Origin: Neoceratodus forsteri
Lineage: Eukaryota > Chordata > Ceratodontiformes > Ceratodontidae
Assembly: GCA_016271365.2 (NCBI GenBank)
Contig: CM057456.1
Span: 663,179,501 to 663,243,500 of the forward strand
Direction: 5' to 3'
Length of the DNA: 64,000 nucleotides
Shown here: positions 62,470-64,000 of the stretch, one piece after another
Position numbering within the stretch: position 1 is the first letter of the stretch
How the letters are laid out: each line of letters opens with the position of its first letter
Position numbers and translations under genes: made by a program
Notes under the pieces: generated by a model
Told to the model about the DNA's origin: nothing
Seen by the model: only the letters and a program-made list of their open reading frames with translations
Database searches by the model: none

Positions 62470-64000
62470 CAAAGAAAGTGAAAGCCAAAAAGATTGCATT
62501 CAGGCAATACAAAAAGACACAGGCAGAAGGGGATAGGGAGAAGTACCAGGAGAAGCAAAGGGAGGCAGGGAGGTCAGTAAGGGAAGCCAAAGCTCAGACA
62601 GAAGAACACATTGCAAAATCAGTGGGTAGAGGGGACAAAACCTTTTACAGGTACATAAGTGAAAAAAGAAAGGCAAAGGGAGGGATAGTGAGACTGAAGG
62701 GGGAGGAAGGGGGCCGCGTGGAGGATGACAACAGTAAAGCTGACATATTGAACAGGTATTTCTGCTCAGTCTTTACTGAGGAAGAGGAGGGTAATGGGTC
62801 TGAAGGGAGTACAAGGTGAGAATGGTGCAGAAATGGACACAAGTCCCTTTACACGAGAAAGGGTCCTGAAGGAACTGGAAGTAATAGAGTTGATAAAGCA
62901 ATGGGGCCAGATGGGGTGCACCCCAGGGTCCTTAAAGAACTAAGAGAGGTGGTGGCTGAACCTCTTGCTATCCTGTTTAGCGATCACTAGAAACAGGAGG
63001 TACCCAAAGACTGGAGGATAGCAGATGTAGTCCCCTTATACAAAAGTGGGAACAAAGAGGAAGCGGGGAACTACGACCAGTCAGCCTCCACTCGTAGTGG
63101 GAAGATCATGGAAGCACTACTGAAGGAGAGATTGGTGGAACATCTGGCTGTCAATGGACTACAGGACCCAAGGCAGCATGGTTCACCAGGGAAGGTCATG
63201 TCAGACCAACCTCATTGAATTTTTGACTGGGTGACTAGGGGTGGATCGGGAGGGCAGTGGACATGGCCTATCTGGACTTCAGCAAGGCCTTGACACTGTG
63301 CGCGACAGAAGACTATTGCACAAACTGGGGAATATGGGTGGGCAGGACAGCAGTGGTGGGTAGGTAACATGGCTGGGCAGCAGGACACAGAGGGTGGTGG
63401 TAAATGGCTGTCACTCCACAGAGGGAAGAGTGACCAGTGGGTACCACAGGGATCAGTGCTGGGACCGGTACTATTCAATATCTTCATCAGTGACATTGCA
63501 TGGGACCTAGAAGGCAGAATTTCACTGTTAGCTGATGACACAAAGTTCTGTAACAGAGTAGACACACCAGAGGGTGTAGACAGAATGAGAAGGGACCTGC
63601 AGAAACTTGAAGAATGGTCAGGGGTTTGGCAGTTGAAATTCAATGCAAGGAAGTGCAAGATAATGCATATGGGGCACAAAAACCCTGGCACAATATATCA
63701 GTTGGGGGTGAGGATATAGCATGCACCAAGCAGGAAAGGGATCTTGGAGTTATCATCTCTGATGACCTCAAGGCAGGGAAACAGTGTGACAAGGCACAGG
63801 TAAAGCAAATAGGATGCTGGGATGCATAGGCAGGGGCATCACCAGCAGGAAAAGGGAGGTCATAATTCCACTATACAAGACACTAGTGAGGCCGCACCTG
63901 GTACACTGTGCAGTTCTGGAGACCTTACCTACGTAAGGACATAGACAGGGTAGAGAAGGTTCAGAGGAGGGCAACAAAGATGGTGCATGGATTGCATCAC
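62470..64000 (+). pseudogene. CR1-F linker and reverse transcriptase
   Basis: Linker 62478-62819: KIAFRQYKKTQAEGDREKYQ, KGDKTF-like GRGDKTFYRYISEKRKAKGG, YFCSVFTEEEEG. RT: NKAMGPDGVHPRVLKELREV (62895-62955), PKDWRIADVVPLYKSG (63003-63050), MAYLDFSKA (63259-63290), then 63369-63719 with VPQGSVLGPVLFNIFISD, SLLADDTKFCNRVDT (catalytic, Phe replaced by Leu, both Asp present) and WQLKFNARKCKIMHMG. ERDLGVIISDDLKAGKQCDKA follows. It is truncated only by the window end. Confidence 0.85.

Larger units (their letters stand above)
61031..64000 (+). mobile_element. CR1-F LINE, runs off the window end
   Basis: ORF1 (61086-61478) is followed within about 140 bp by the ORF2 endonuclease (61620-62290), the linker (62470-62700), RT (62840-63720) and the thumb region up to the window edge ([11 protein letters not shown] at 63960-64000). 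Unlike CR1-C there is no room for an esterase between ORF1 and ORF2, so it represents a different CR1 architecture. Single-base indels break ORF2 into many frames. The direction and 3' end imply that about 0.5-0.7 kb lies beyond the window. Confidence 0.85.

Overview
This window is vertebrate-type genomic DNA made almost entirely of decayed transposable elements. I recognise no host protein-coding gene, rRNA gene or stand-alone tRNA gene. The reading frames with clear meaning are pieces of endonuclease (EN) and reverse transcriptase (RT) from APE-type LINEs, mostly CR1 and L2-like, plus one Ty3/gypsy-like LTR element with an integrase zinc-finger-like remnant. There are also tRNA-derived SINEs with a CORE/MIR-like domain, foldback elements, satellites and microsatellites. 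CR1 and L2 dominance together with CORE-SINEs fits a large, repeat-rich vertebrate genome; a lungfish is my best guess, at low confidence. Labels such as CR1-A, L2N (NPGP-bearing) and L2G (GQKLA-bearing) are working names of mine.

0-17 kb is one nest. A plus-strand CR1 (CR1-A) begins near 750 in the EN domain. At 799 it is cut by a minus-strand LTR element (800-7860), whose 3' LTR is itself cut by an L2G copy (1232-2527). CR1-A resumes at 7861 and is cut again at 9102 by a minus-strand L2N copy (9103-15228) that has about six 118-bp tandem monomers at its 5' end. It then finishes at 15234-16890. 17-27 kb holds an antisense CR1 piece, a different LINE lineage (17.69-20.45 kb) and a second nest: CR1-B, minus strand, is interrupted exactly at its FADD catalytic motif by L2N copy B, with a 7-bp target duplication.

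27-40 kb is LINE-poor. It holds a CpG-retaining block with 194-bp repeats, two foldback or inverted-repeat structures, a 142-bp satellite (about 14 units) followed by a 298-bp satellite (about 4.5 units), hairpin-forming repeats, and a 350-bp foldback beside a perfect 17-bp-arm palindrome.

40-64 kb returns to LINEs. CR1-C (40.84-45.66 kb) is nearly full length, with ORF1 zinc finger, SGNH-esterase remnant, EN and RT. It is followed by L2G, CR1-D nested with CR1 and L2, two CORE-SINEs, CR1-E, three more L2G pieces, a Rex1-like RT tail, a second copy of the satellite-bearing composite (59.8-60.6 kb), and CR1-F running off the window end.

The elements do not work together as a pathway. The shared logic is self-mobilisation: EN nicks and RT copies by target-primed reverse transcription, and SINEs probably borrow LINE machinery. 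Nearly all frames carry stops or frameshifts, so these are fossils. The least eroded are the L2N-B endonuclease ORF (366 codons) and the CR1-B RT ORFs. The observations most worth following are the nests with recoverable target duplications, the 5' monomers and 2A-like motif of L2N, and the composite element with shared ends but different interiors at 32.5 and 59.8 kb.
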